From contig CAZOJL010000026.1 of the NCBI GenBank assembly GCA_964580075.1, forward strand, positions 1 to 28,242: DNA of 28,242 nt, read 5' to 3'. Below are positions 14,765-23,929 of this stretch, one piece after another. Position 1 is the first letter of the stretch. Every line of letters starts with the position of its first letter. The translations under genes were made by a program, and so were the position numbers. The stretch is from VGWG01 sp964580075 (GTDB lineage Bacteria; Verrucomicrobiota; Kiritimatiellia; RFP12; JAAYNR01). A model generated the notes under the pieces. It was not told where the DNA came from. It ran no database searches and worked only from the letters and a program-made list of their open reading frames with translations.

Positions 14765-16039
14765 ATGCCTGAACCAAACAACGATGAGATCCTAGCTGAA
14801 TTCCACCTCCCAGGAGTTGAGGCTCTCCGCCGCGAGGAGATGTGGGCTATGGTCTATGATGACAACTTCCACACCGCGCTTATTACTGGTTGCGCTGGCA
14901 GCGGGAAGACAACCGTCTCGGTATACCGTCTTGTTCGACTCAACAACCAAGGCGAAAAGGTCCGGCTTCTCACTCTCCAGAACATGCTCGTTGTCTTCAT
15001 TCGAAACCTCGTAGTCAACAACTCGGAACAGACCGTTGATATTCAGCGCGATGTCCCGCGTGATTGTATCTCTACCTTTCACGACTGGTTCTACAAGACA
15101 CGCAAGATGGGCTTCAGTGTGGATAATCCCCCACCGCTGGATGCAATCCACCGGGCATTTCAGGAGAAGGGCTTCAAACCGCGAATGGCCGTCGAACTTT
15201 TGATCGATGAAGGCCAAGACCTGCCACAATGGGTGTACGAAGTGCTCCCAGACTACTATTCCCGTTTTTTGGTTGGTGCGGACAAAGCGCAGCAAGTGCA
15301 TGTTGAGGGTACCGAACCTGATACGATCAGGGCGTTGTTCAGGAACGACACTCGCTACCACCGTTTTCTCGAAATTCCATTGGGGCAAATCTTCCGCCTC
15401 ACGTACGAAACCTACGTCTTCGCGCGGCAGTTCATCCCGCAGACGAACAAAGAGGTCTGGCACCCAAACATCCTCAACGGGCTACGCAATAAGAAAAAGC
15501 ACGGCCGCAAACCAATGGTCATCCCGTACCGCGACATCGCATCCCGCAACGCACATATGCGCAAGATTCTCGACAACGCTACTGGGATAGTCGGCATCCT
15601 TTGCCCTATCGGACCTGCCAGGTTGGAACACCATTCGGGCGAAAGCGTCGGCGCTATGCATGCCCTGCTTGCATCGTGGGGCATAAGCGCGACGAAGTAT
15701 TACAGCAAGGACCAGCAAACCGGAGAAGAATGCCCCATACCCGAAAGGCTCAAACGCTATATAGTCACCACGTTCAAGTCTGCCAAAGGTTTGGAGTTCG
15801 ATACCGTTGTCATCCCTCGCCTAAACTTCTTTCGCGATCCAGAAAGCGACGACGGCACCACTATTCGTGAGGAGATGTACGTGGCATGCACACGTGCTAA
15901 GACCCATCTCTACGTCTATCGCGACCTGTCCAACCCGCAGTATGATCCAATCGCTGATTTCGTTCTTGAAACGTACGTAGGCCATGACGGAGCCTCTGTA
16001 TCAGAGCAAAATGCGACTAGCGTAACCCAGTCCGTGTAA
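14765..16039 (+). CDS. Superfamily 1 UvrD-like helicase/ATPase
   Basis: 424 aa from ATG 14765, with GGAG about 12 bases upstream. The visible SF1 motifs are Walker A GCAGSGKTT (42-50), Ic STFHDWF (103-109), Walker B-like DEGQD (148-152), motif V TTFKSAKGLEFDTVVIP (335-351) and motif VI YVACTRAKTHLYVY (372-385). It is a compact version of UvrD/Rep: the 1B and 2B insertions appear small or absent, and no nuclease domain is visible. It should couple ATP hydrolysis to nucleic acid translocation or remodelling. It is the first gene of an operon with three further genes, spaced 17 bases or less apart. Third codon positions are less GC-rich than in the chromosomal genes, which suggests transfer. Confidence 0.88.
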   Translation: MPEPNNDEILAEFHLPGVEALRREEMWAMVYDDNFHTALITGCAGSGKTTVSVYRLVRLNNQGEKVRLLTLQNMLVVFIRNLVVNNSEQTVDIQRDVPRDCISTFHDWFYKTRKMGFSVDNPPPLDAIHRAFQEKGFKPRMAVELLIDEGQDLPQWVYEVLPDYYSRFLVGADKAQQVHVEGTEPDTIRALFRNDTRYHRFLEIPLGQIFRLTYETYVFARQFIPQTNKEVWHPNILNGLRNKKKHGRKPMVIPYRDIASRNAHMRKILDNATGIVGILCPIGPARLEHHSGESVGAMHALLASWGISATKYYSKDQQTGEECPIPERLKRYIVTTFKSAKGLEFDTVVIPRLNFFRDPESDDGTTIREEMYVACTRAKTHLYVYRDLSNPQYDPIADFVLETYVGHDGASVSEQNATSVTQSV

Positions 16040-16056
16040 CGCCAAGGAGGAATATT

Positions 16057-17805
16057 ATGTCCAAGACCAAACCAGTAGTAAGCGCAACTGCGGATCTCTT
16101 CACCGCAACCGAGCCCTACGCACGGCAACAGGAGCAAAGCCTGTCGCAGACTGAGAATATGCCCATACGGGACAGACCGGCACTCGCGAAGGTACGTGCT
16201 GCCGCAAAGTCTAAGCGCAAACAGTCTTCGTACTACCTTCCGATTGCACAAGTCCGCGGGCAGGTCTTCCTCGCCCACGGTCTGATCTACCCGACGGCAT
16301 ACGACTCGAACGCCGCGCCGTCCATCGGTGACGTGCAGGCCAAGGTGCCGTACGGTTTGCTTCTGTGGAAGGACCAACCACCGATCACGCGAAGCGAACT
16401 GCTATTCGGTCTGCGACTCACGCGTGACGAGATAGCGGACGGCGTACAGCACGGCGACACGCTCCTGGTGTCCACGCCTCTCCCTATTTCACGCCTCACA
16501 GAAATCGCCGTACCTGCGAACTCCCCTGAAGAAGTGACCAAGTACATGCGCGGTTGGATCATGCCCGACGTTCCCGTGCCAAGCCCACTCTTCACCCAGG
16601 CCGCAGCAGTCGTCCCCACGTCCGTTACGTCCGATTTCCAGGTTCCAACTCCACAACACACGCCAAACACCGCAACAGATGAGACTCCAAAGGCCATCAT
16701 GCACTACGACCGCATGATGGGGCTCTTCGCTTTCATGCGGAACGCCGCAAGGCATCACTCAGGTCGCCTCGGCGTGTATGCCGATTACCCGTCACAGTTC
16801 TTCCACCTCATGTCACGCATCCGCAGTGGCCTTGCCATAGCCAACGCACCTAGCGTTCCGCCGTCGCCCTTTCTGCAAAGCATCCTTGCGGGTGTACCTC
16901 CGGCAGACGCAGCACAAGCCGGCTTGTACGAACTGTTGTGCACCGCAGAAGTCTATGTCGACAAACCCCATGCACGGGCAGTCGCAGATGCCGTTGAGAC
17001 TGATGCCAACAGAGATGCCAACATCCACCAAGCCTTTGAGTTGCTATTCGACGAGGACTATCGCGCTGCCATCCGGCTCCTCCAGAAGGAGCCAATCTCA
17101 GAAATTTCGGTACTCCTGGCAGCGCTTTACAAGTTCTCGGACCGCCAGTCGAATGACCATCGTAATCTTAAACAGACACTGCACGAGGACTGGACGAATG
17201 TTCCGGTCGTGGCAACGGTGCTGGGCATGCTGGGCGCGTACTACGGTTACACCGCACTCGACGCCCGCGAATCCCGCCTCTATGCGGTTGATCGGCACTT
17301 GGCGGCGAGTCTGGAGCATCGTCCCGCCATCAAGTTCCACCTTGAGAACCGTTTCGAGCGTGAACTAATTGAGACCATCTATCAACATTGCTTCTACCAC
17401 GAAGACGTGGATGCAAAGACAGCGGCGCTCTTTGATTCCATGCACCCAAAGCCCGACATCCGCCCATCTTCGCCGCGCCTAGGCTACTGGAAAGACGATT
17501 CGTATCAAGTCGCGGACATCTGGGTCCGCGTTTATCGCATGACCACACTTGGGAGGTGCCTTCAACGCATCGAAGGGCTTCCTGCGTCGTCTATTGATGA
17601 GACATCCGTTCTCGGCCAGTTCTTGATGTCCGCATGCTTCTTCCATGCAGACGAGTTTGAAATCTCCCGGCGCAATGGCAAGAATGCGTTCCTCTACCGT
17701 ATCTCGAAACAGCGACTAATCGAGTTGCTTTCTGAAGAGAAGGTTAGAGTCAACCTGAAGATGCTGGCCACTGCCCTCGATGAGGATGTTCCCGTGCGCA
17801 AATGA
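16057..17805 (+). CDS. Uncharacterised 582 aa protein of the helicase operon
   Basis: ATG 16057 has a near-ideal AAGGAGG. I do not recognise the family. Residues 1-45 look disordered. Residues 45-75 are basic, then YYLPIAQVRGQVFLAHGLIYP begins a mixed beta-rich domain to about residue 190. From about 210 onward it is largely helical (HYDRMMGLFAFMRNAARHH, FELLFDEDYRAAIRLLQKE). No Walker, nuclease, HNH or membrane motif is evident. It overlaps the next gene by ATGA, implying coupled translation and a shared complex or pathway. It could be the target-sensing or effector component of the operon; this is inference from position only. Confidence 0.8.
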   Translation: MSKTKPVVSATADLFTATEPYARQQEQSLSQTENMPIRDRPALAKVRAAAKSKRKQSSYYLPIAQVRGQVFLAHGLIYPTAYDSNAAPSIGDVQAKVPYGLLLWKDQPPITRSELLFGLRLTRDEIADGVQHGDTLLVSTPLPISRLTEIAVPANSPEEVTKYMRGWIMPDVPVPSPLFTQAAAVVPTSVTSDFQVPTPQHTPNTATDETPKAIMHYDRMMGLFAFMRNAARHHSGRLGVYADYPSQFFHLMSRIRSGLAIANAPSVPPSPFLQSILAGVPPADAAQAGLYELLCTAEVYVDKPHARAVADAVETDANRDANIHQAFELLFDEDYRAAIRLLQKEPISEISVLLAALYKFSDRQSNDHRNLKQTLHEDWTNVPVVATVLGMLGAYYGYTALDARESRLYAVDRHLAASLEHRPAIKFHLENRFERELIETIYQHCFYHEDVDAKTAALFDSMHPKPDIRPSSPRLGYWKDDSYQVADIWVRVYRMTTLGRCLQRIEGLPASSIDETSVLGQFLMSACFFHADEFEISRRNGKNAFLYRISKQRLIELLSEEKVRVNLKMLATALDEDVPVRK

Positions 17806-19400
17806 CATTCAAGCAACTCCAGCAAGACCTGTCCGGGCAGCCGGACCTGCAAGTGTGCGCGGCGTTTCTGGCGCGCAACGCTGAAGTCCTGCGCACGCTA
17901 TTCTATGCTGGCATCAACCAAACAACCGCGCCCTTCGAGTTAGGCGCCACGGAACAGGACTTTGACGCACGTGATGCGCTGCTTGCTTTCCTGAATGGGC
18001 ATTGCGGCGCGGAACTGCGTGCGGGGAAATCTCCACTGGCTCCAGTCTGTGCGCTGATCATCTACTTTATCTCCCTTTGCGAGCGAGCCGGCTTTCATCA
18101 CCTCCTGCTTCGCCTAGCACAAGTGTTGCCATTGGGTTCGCTGCGGTCACGTGCGGACGCAGTGTTTCAATACAAGAACATCACTTGTGCGGCTACAGAC
18201 TACACAGCCCGTTTTCAGAGCATCACGTCGTCCCTTCACTCCGCGTGGCACGGCGCATCGCAGCCCCAACAGTCGCAGTGCGAGGACTTCGTTATTGAGT
18301 ACTTCTGCTCAGCCTCAGCATTTGGACACGGTATCGGTGAGAAAAACCGAACCACCCTCAAGCAGTTATTTGTCGAGCCCGCGAATCGTGATCGCTATAC
18401 ATTCCTGGGCAGTCCGCGCATTCTGCGCATTCTTGCGCTACCTGCGGAACGTCTGGCTGCCGAACTCGATGACGTCAATGCGCGCATCGCGGAGGCATTC
18501 TACGACGAAGCGGCAAACCTGCTCCCTGTCCCACCTCAAGTGTCCCAAACGCCAGTTTGCGCGGAGACAGGACTTTCTCATGGTGGACACTGTCCCCCAG
18601 GCATGCACCCTGCCCGAGAAGCAATCGCCGCCATGTTCCCGGTAGAGTTCGCGAACACAAACATCTTCATCAAACAGCCACTCACTGCGGCCGCATACAC
18701 GGAGTTCAACGACACGCAGACTTGCATGCGGTACTTCCGCCAGTACATGCCGCTCCACATGCCCCAGATCGAGCAAGCCGTTTGTGGCACAATAGAACAC
18801 GCGGAGTTCCAGCGTAAGCATCTACACGTCGTAGATATCGGCGGTGGTCCGGGCACGCTCTATGTTGTTCTTGCCAGCCTTCTTCACAGGAAGATGTTCC
18901 TCGACTACAAGTTTGACGTGACCCTTGTTGAACCGTCCAAGGGTTTCCATGAGTTCTTGCGGGCGATTGCGCAACATGTTAAGCACCCGAACCTCACCAT
19001 TCGGGCTATGCATGCCTGCACCGCCGACGAACTCCCTCTGCACGTGAAACGGAAGGATGCTGACTGGTACTTTGTCGCGAACGCAATCACACCAATCGTC
19101 AAGTCTGCAGGCACACCGGCCGAGGCAGTCAGGCGACTCGGAACCGTCATCGCTTCAACACGTCGCAGGAACGCTCCCTGTTCTATGACCTTGGCCGAGA
19201 ACACCAACAGCTCTGATTTCCCTGCGGTCTGCATGGCCCTCGACGCCTGTGGTCTCCATGGCACAACCAAGGAGACGCCGTGCCCAGGTGCATGGCTGGC
19301 TGGATGTCGGCGATTCTACGTCACGGGTCCCATGCGGCCAACCCAACCCCGTCTGAAGTACGCCTATATTCGCATACCGGAAGGATATACCTGCACATGA
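17802..19400 (+). CDS. SAM-dependent methyltransferase-fold protein
   Basis: 532 aa starting in the ATGA overlap with the previous gene. Residues 1-280 are helical and unfamiliar. The C-terminal half has a Rossmann methyltransferase core: motif I VVDIGGGPGTLY (343-354) and VTLVEPS, where an acidic residue would bind the SAM ribose, followed by VANAITPIV. A catalytic motif for DNA methylation (NPPY or DPPY) is not seen, so it is not an ordinary restriction-modification enzyme; the target might be RNA, protein or a small molecule. Several cysteines and histidines occur at about 253-268 (CAETGLSHGGHCPPGMH). It overlaps the DUF1848 gene by ATGA. Confidence 0.75.
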   Translation: MTFKQLQQDLSGQPDLQVCAAFLARNAEVLRTLFYAGINQTTAPFELGATEQDFDARDALLAFLNGHCGAELRAGKSPLAPVCALIIYFISLCERAGFHHLLLRLAQVLPLGSLRSRADAVFQYKNITCAATDYTARFQSITSSLHSAWHGASQPQQSQCEDFVIEYFCSASAFGHGIGEKNRTTLKQLFVEPANRDRYTFLGSPRILRILALPAERLAAELDDVNARIAEAFYDEAANLLPVPPQVSQTPVCAETGLSHGGHCPPGMHPAREAIAAMFPVEFANTNIFIKQPLTAAAYTEFNDTQTCMRYFRQYMPLHMPQIEQAVCGTIEHAEFQRKHLHVVDIGGGPGTLYVVLASLLHRKMFLDYKFDVTLVEPSKGFHEFLRAIAQHVKHPNLTIRAMHACTADELPLHVKRKDADWYFVANAITPIVKSAGTPAEAVRRLGTVIASTRRRNAPCSMTLAENTNSSDFPAVCMALDACGLHGTTKETPCPGAWLAGCRRFYVTGPMRPTQPRLKYAYIRIPEGYTCT

Positions 19401-20386
19401 AACGCATCGTTTCCATCTCTCGCCGAACAGATATTCCCGCGTTCTACGGCGCATGGTTTCAACGCAGGCTCGATGAGGGCTTCGCCGGGTGGGAGAATCC
19501 GTTCGGTGGGCAGAAGTACCTCGTCTCCTTGAAACTTGAAGATGTCATCGCGTTTGTATTCTGGTCGAAAAATTATCGGACCTTCTTGCCAGTTCTTGAA
19601 CGGGTTCGGTCACTCGGCTATCCCACCGTTCTCAACTACACCATAACCGGTCTTCCTCACGAGTTTGAGTGCAATTTAGTCCCGGCGGAAGATGCCATCG
19701 ACAGCCTGAAGGAACTCTCGCGCATCTATTCGCCGGATCACATCAACTGGCGTTACGACCCTATTGTTGTTTCCTCGGTCGCACCCCCTGAATATCACGA
19801 AAATCGCTTTGCCGAATTGTGTGCACGCCTCCAAGGCCACGTGAAGCGATGCTACTTCAGCTACGCAATCCAATACGGCAAGGTCGCCCGCAATTTCCAA
19901 CGCTTCGAAAGCGAACACGGCATCCGGTTCACAGACCCACCCATGCCGGAGCGTATCGAACTGGCCCGTCGTTTGACCAACATCGCCGCCGCCCACGGCA
20001 TCGAGATGTTTACCTGCTGCGGCGACTACCTGATCGACGACCGTATCAAGAAGGCCCACTGCGTTGATGGGGAGGTGATCTCCCGCTTGTACTACAAAGG
20101 GTCATGGCAGGGCATTGAACGCCCTACGCGGAAGGAATGCGGTTGCACGGAGAGCACGGACATCGGCAAGTATGACACATGCCCTCATGGCTGCGTCTAC
20201 TGCTACGCCAACATCAACAAAGACCAAGCAGACAAATCTTTCAAGGCACACGATCCGTCATCGGCATTCCTAGGGTATACAAAAGCCGAATCTGACCGAT
20301 TTGTTGAGGACATTCGCAGACGTTCACCCACAACCACAGAGAAAAAAGCCAAACCGGCCAACACCCAGCTCGTTTTCGAATTCTAA
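19397..20386 (+). CDS. DUF1848 family iron-sulfur protein
   Basis: 329 aa starting at ATG 19397 in the ATGA overlap with the methyltransferase stop; an earlier in-frame start would overlap more and lacks a better site. The family opening is SISRRTDIPAFY (6-17), then VFWSKN (54-59) and LNYTITGL. The C-terminal cysteine set C248, C250, C262, C266 and C269 (ECGCTES...YDTCPHGCVYCYAN) is the DUF1848 hallmark and looks like an Fe-S ligand cluster of radical-SAM character. The biochemical function of the family is unknown to me. As the last gene of the operon it ends 47 bases before the next, independently preceded gene. Confidence 0.88.
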   Translation: MKRIVSISRRTDIPAFYGAWFQRRLDEGFAGWENPFGGQKYLVSLKLEDVIAFVFWSKNYRTFLPVLERVRSLGYPTVLNYTITGLPHEFECNLVPAEDAIDSLKELSRIYSPDHINWRYDPIVVSSVAPPEYHENRFAELCARLQGHVKRCYFSYAIQYGKVARNFQRFESEHGIRFTDPPMPERIELARRLTNIAAAHGIEMFTCCGDYLIDDRIKKAHCVDGEVISRLYYKGSWQGIERPTRKECGCTESTDIGKYDTCPHGCVYCYANINKDQADKSFKAHDPSSAFLGYTKAESDRFVEDIRRRSPTTTEKKAKPANTQLVFEF

Positions 20387-20432
20387 AGGGCATACCCATT
20401 TCCCATACACGAAGCAACAAGGAGTCTTAATA

Positions 20433-20879
20433 ATGAGTTCCGTGAGCATGGAACAGGTTCGTGCCGATAGGCTCAGAAACCTCTTCGCAACCCTCGACAT
20501 TGCGCCTTTCGGGTCGTTGTGGAGGGTGGACGAGGCAATCTGGAAGGAGAACATTCGCGAATCGTATAGACGCGACAATGAGCGTCCTAATCACCCGGGG
20601 TGTTCTTTACGCAAATACAACACGACGCTCGGGCCGATCCCGATCCTGCACGGAACCCGCAGCATGACACGAGATCCCCGACGCAGGCGTGAGTGCGTTG
20701 CGGTGAGGGACGTCTACGGCAAGGAAGACACCACGTACTTCGGCGGACTTGATCCCGTGTTTCTTGAGTATCAGATGTGGCAGGGCGGACGCATCACCCC
20801 TGCGGATAAGGGGCGTCTTGACGCTGACGAGATGAATAAGATGCAGGCTTTGTGCGCCAGAAGGGGCTGGACGCTATGA
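20433..20879 (+). CDS. Uncharacterised 148 aa protein, first of a three-gene cassette
   Basis: ATG 20433 with AAGGAG at 20419-20424. No recognisable domain with confidence. It contains HPGCSLRKYNTTLGPIPILHGTR and a beta-rich VAVRDVYGKEDTTYFG, a pattern loosely like small SH3-barrel (PemK-type) proteins, but this is weak. It overlaps the next gene by ATGA, so the two are probably translated together. Confidence 0.7.
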   Translation: MSSVSMEQVRADRLRNLFATLDIAPFGSLWRVDEAIWKENIRESYRRDNERPNHPGCSLRKYNTTLGPIPILHGTRSMTRDPRRRRECVAVRDVYGKEDTTYFGGLDPVFLEYQMWQGGRITPADKGRLDADEMNKMQALCARRGWTL

Positions 20880-21769
20880 ACAAGAGTGATTGCATCAAGG
20901 TCGATGACGCAAGTTGGCAGAAGTGGAAGGAGGCATGTTCCATCGGCGCCTGCACCAGCGAAACCGCAGTCGCCCAGTTGGCAGCATTCGGCCGCGTCCG
21001 ACTCCGCAGCGCTTTGCAGCGCTATAGCCCCGAGACTGCCGGACTTTATTGTTCGGAAGAGACGGCGCACGGACAGCGCGCTTGGTTAAAGATCGAGGGC
21101 TACCTCTATGCCGGCCTCTCCAAGGAGCAAACGCGGGAGGGCAAGGCCTACAAGGATCGGCTTTGGCAGGGGTGTTCGGACCAACGCCACCTGGAGGGGG
21201 TGCTGACCCGGATCATCCAGCGCGACATCACCCGCCGTATCCTTATCGAGGAAGGGTTCGACATCACCCGGAAAACCGACGCGGAGACCGCTCACAAGCG
21301 GTATGTCGTCACCCGCAAACAGAGCCTCGACGAGGAGGGTAACGATCTCTCGGCGCAATTGGACGGTGTCTACGCCGAACCCGCCGACGCGGAGGATGAC
21401 GAGGCGGTCGAACAGGCCGCCGTCTGCCAGGCCCGCCACCTCTGGGAGACGCTCGGGCAGCCTAAGCTGAAGGTGCAGCGGCTGTTGCTCGTCTGTCTGT
21501 TGAACGGCGTCTCTGACATGAAGGCGCTGGCTGCCTCGGATCTGGTCGCCTGCAAGCAATCACAGTTGTACAACGAGCGGAAAAAGCTTCTGGAGCTGTT
21601 GGAGACGCTCGACTGGGGTCCCGATTGTCTGTCGGCTAGTGCGCGGGCCTACATGACGCGCCGGATGATGCCCGAACTCAAGAACGTCTGCGATTTCTGG
21701 CTCGACACATTGGAAAATCGGAAACTGAAGTGCTATATAGAGATGGCGGGGCGTGAGTCCCGCTGCTGA
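20876..21769 (+). CDS. Putative sigma-like or HTH-containing regulator
   Basis: 297 aa from ATG 20876 (ATGA overlap with the previous gene). I do not recognise it firmly. The middle part KAYKDRLWQGCSD...VLTRIIQRDITRRILIEEGF is helical and basic. A segment near residues 205-240 (GVSDMKALAASDLVACKQSQLYNERKKLLELLE) has the look of a region-4-like helix-turn-helix. An acidic linker (EPADAEDDEAVEQ) separates the two. That layout recalls sigma factors, but no consensus promoter-binding motif can be confirmed by eye. The next gene starts ten bases after its stop. Confidence 0.6.
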   Translation: MNKSDCIKVDDASWQKWKEACSIGACTSETAVAQLAAFGRVRLRSALQRYSPETAGLYCSEETAHGQRAWLKIEGYLYAGLSKEQTREGKAYKDRLWQGCSDQRHLEGVLTRIIQRDITRRILIEEGFDITRKTDAETAHKRYVVTRKQSLDEEGNDLSAQLDGVYAEPADAEDDEAVEQAAVCQARHLWETLGQPKLKVQRLLLVCLLNGVSDMKALAASDLVACKQSQLYNERKKLLELLETLDWGPDCLSASARAYMTRRMMPELKNVCDFWLDTLENRKLKCYIEMAGRESRC

Positions 21770-21779
21770 GGAATATGCT

Positions 21780-22853
21780 ATGAGCCGACCCAAACTGCCG
21801 CCTTTCAGGCTGTCCGAAGCCTCCGATGCCCGCAAAGAGTTCCTCCTGCGCTGGCAGATGGAGCGCAAGCTGGATCTGGAGTTGCGCGAGGTCCAGGCCG
21901 ACCACGTTCAAGCCATGGTCGCCGAACCCGGGTTCGTCTGGTATGGGGACGCGGCTTCCGTAAAGCCCTTTGACACCGAGGTGGAGCCAGGTGATATCCG
22001 TCTGCTCCGCATGGGGGACGTGCCGGACGACTCCAGATGCCTGTACGTCGCCGTGCTCTTCGTGCGCAGGGAGAACGGCACCTCCGTCGTGGTTCCGTTC
22101 TCGCCGTATGGCGTTCCCGGATGCAAGGAGGAGTGGCTGACCGGGTTTGCGGGCGAACCCCTGAAGGTGCTCCAGTTCTGGAACGCCCAGCCGGTCGCCA
22201 CCCGGGATCTGGCGCAAAGCTGGAAGACGGGCGAAGTGGACGAGCAGTGCCGTTATGACCAGATGTGCAGACTCTACACGCATGCCATTGACGGCTCCTG
22301 GCCGCAGGGCGATTTGCGCGAGCGGGTCGGACTGGCGATTCTGGATCCGGCGGACGAGCGTCTGGCCTATCAGAGCGAAGAGATCGCGCTTTTCTCGCGG
22401 CTGCGCGCACGCCTGTTCCGGCATCTGGAGGCAGTCGAAACCATGCCCAAACGGCGGGTTCTGTTCTGCAAAGCCGACGCGTTCCGTTTTGCGGACGCGC
22501 CTGCCGAGCAACATGCGGTGAAACGGCTTGCGGCTGACAGCGGTACCGTTTTCGCCAACGTCGTGATCCAGTTCCCTGACGGCCGGACCATGCAGACACG
22601 GGGGCGTCGCGACGTTGATTCTGGCGATGACGCGGTCGTCTGGTGGCATGTCGAAGCCTGCTCCGAAGGAGTGCACCTGCTTCCAGGGCAACCCGCATGC
22701 CTCTACGGCGCACACCCCGAACAACCGCTGATCGCCCAAGGGATGACGATCAGAGACGGCGCGACCGTCTCGTTCGATCTGAAGGACGAAGAGACACATG
22801 AGCGTGTCATGCGGTCATCCACCGGACTGTGGATCGTGGTTCAAGCCGAATGA
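21780..22853 (+). CDS. Uncharacterised 357 aa protein, third of the cassette
   Basis: ATG 21780 with GAGGA upstream. It has no recognisable catalytic motif. The middle contains ILDPADERLAYQSEEIALFSRLRARLF, and the C-terminal part is beta-rich (VIQFPDGRTMQTRGRR, MTIRDGATVSFDLKDEET), perhaps a binding domain. It is in tight order behind the sigma-like gene. Codon use is GC-rich like the chromosome, unlike the helicase operon, so this cassette may have a different origin. Confidence 0.65.
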   Translation: MSRPKLPPFRLSEASDARKEFLLRWQMERKLDLELREVQADHVQAMVAEPGFVWYGDAASVKPFDTEVEPGDIRLLRMGDVPDDSRCLYVAVLFVRRENGTSVVVPFSPYGVPGCKEEWLTGFAGEPLKVLQFWNAQPVATRDLAQSWKTGEVDEQCRYDQMCRLYTHAIDGSWPQGDLRERVGLAILDPADERLAYQSEEIALFSRLRARLFRHLEAVETMPKRRVLFCKADAFRFADAPAEQHAVKRLAADSGTVFANVVIQFPDGRTMQTRGRRDVDSGDDAVVWWHVEACSEGVHLLPGQPACLYGAHPEQPLIAQGMTIRDGATVSFDLKDEETHERVMRSSTGLWIVVQAE

Positions 22854-22936
22854 AGAAAGTTGCCGGCACGGCTGGAATAATCGGACTGCGGGCGCTATAC
22901 CGGGGTGAAGAGACTAACCATTCCAAGGAGCATACA

Positions 22937-23905
22937 ATGAACGAAGCGAATGTCGCAAAAGGACGGGCTGACGCGAATCCGATGATCGAGATCGAACCCG
23001 TGACGGCCGGAAAAATCACAATCTGCCTGACCGACCATGCGCCCGTCAGGATCGTCGCGGCCGACTGGCCGGTACTGACGCAGGCCTTCATGAACCTCTA
23101 TCGGTTGAACCCGGCGTTTGACCTGAGCGGGTGCAGTCTGAGAGACGCCATTCAGCACGATTACATGGAGATGCGGGGGGAATACTACTCAGGAAACTCA
23201 GACTATCTCCTGCAGGTGGGTGCGATCGGAGTGGTGGTCCGAAGGCACCAGGACGGCCGCGCCCTGCTCTACGGGTTGAACCTGCATGTCTCGCATCTAC
23301 CGAAAGAGGGTACAGCGTTGGCCGCGTGTTCCTATACAGGCTTAGGAGGCCGGTTACTGCAACCGGAGGCCGATCTGCGGGAGGCGGTCTCGACAGGCGC
23401 GGCAGCGTTCGTCAATATGCTCGGGGGCGGGTTCGCCGAAGCGCCCCTCAGGCTTGCCGAAGCCTGCCTGTCGCGGATGCCGCCCGAGGATCTGGATGAT
23501 GACCGGACGGCCAAGCCCGACTCTGAGGTGGTCGTCCTGAGCGGTGGACATCCTGTTCGCGTCTCACCGCGCGATTGGCAAATCATCTCCGACGCGACTA
23601 ACCAATTGTATATGGACGTTAACGAACATGAAGCGGATTTCGTGGGGCGTGAGAAACTGGTTGTCCGGCAACACCGGGACGGCAGACGTTTGGTGTACGG
23701 ATACACGCGTTACGAAGCATGTGACGATGACATGGCTTCAAAGTGGCTGGCATCATTGGACATCTACAACCTGCGAGGGGGAAAACTGATCCCGTCCGGC
23801 AGCGATCCGGTTGGCGCGATCCGGGAGGTCGGTGTCGCGTTGAAGTTGGACGACGACACGATCAGGACCTGTATCAATGGCTTGCCGGCGCAGGATTTGG
23901 TCTGA
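22937..23905 (+). CDS. Internally duplicated accessory protein
   Basis: 322 aa from ATG 22937 with AAGGAG directly upstream. Two tandem modules are visible: PVRIVAADW (37-45), VVVRRHQDGRALLYG (99-113) and GGRLLQPEADLREAV (137-151), then again PVRVSPRDW (206-214), LVVRQHRDGRRLVYG (241-255) and GGKLIPSGSDPVGAI (281-295). Both end in a similar LPxxDL-like segment (MPPEDL, LPAQDL). Single-module small proteins of this type are, to my recollection, common on bacterial mobile elements, with unknown function. It is an independent gene between two cassettes. Confidence 0.7.
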   Translation: MNEANVAKGRADANPMIEIEPVTAGKITICLTDHAPVRIVAADWPVLTQAFMNLYRLNPAFDLSGCSLRDAIQHDYMEMRGEYYSGNSDYLLQVGAIGVVVRRHQDGRALLYGLNLHVSHLPKEGTALAACSYTGLGGRLLQPEADLREAVSTGAAAFVNMLGGGFAEAPLRLAEACLSRMPPEDLDDDRTAKPDSEVVVLSGGHPVRVSPRDWQIISDATNQLYMDVNEHEADFVGREKLVVRQHRDGRRLVYGYTRYEACDDDMASKWLASLDIYNLRGGKLIPSGSDPVGAIREVGVALKLDDDTIRTCINGLPAQDLV

Positions 23906-23929
23906 TCATCGTCGGCAAGGGAACGCAAC

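Noticed and set aside
17802..19400. DNA methyltransferase of a restriction-modification system
   Set aside because: A SAM-binding motif is present but no NPPY/DPPY-type catalytic motif or PCQ motif was seen, and no nuclease is in the operon.
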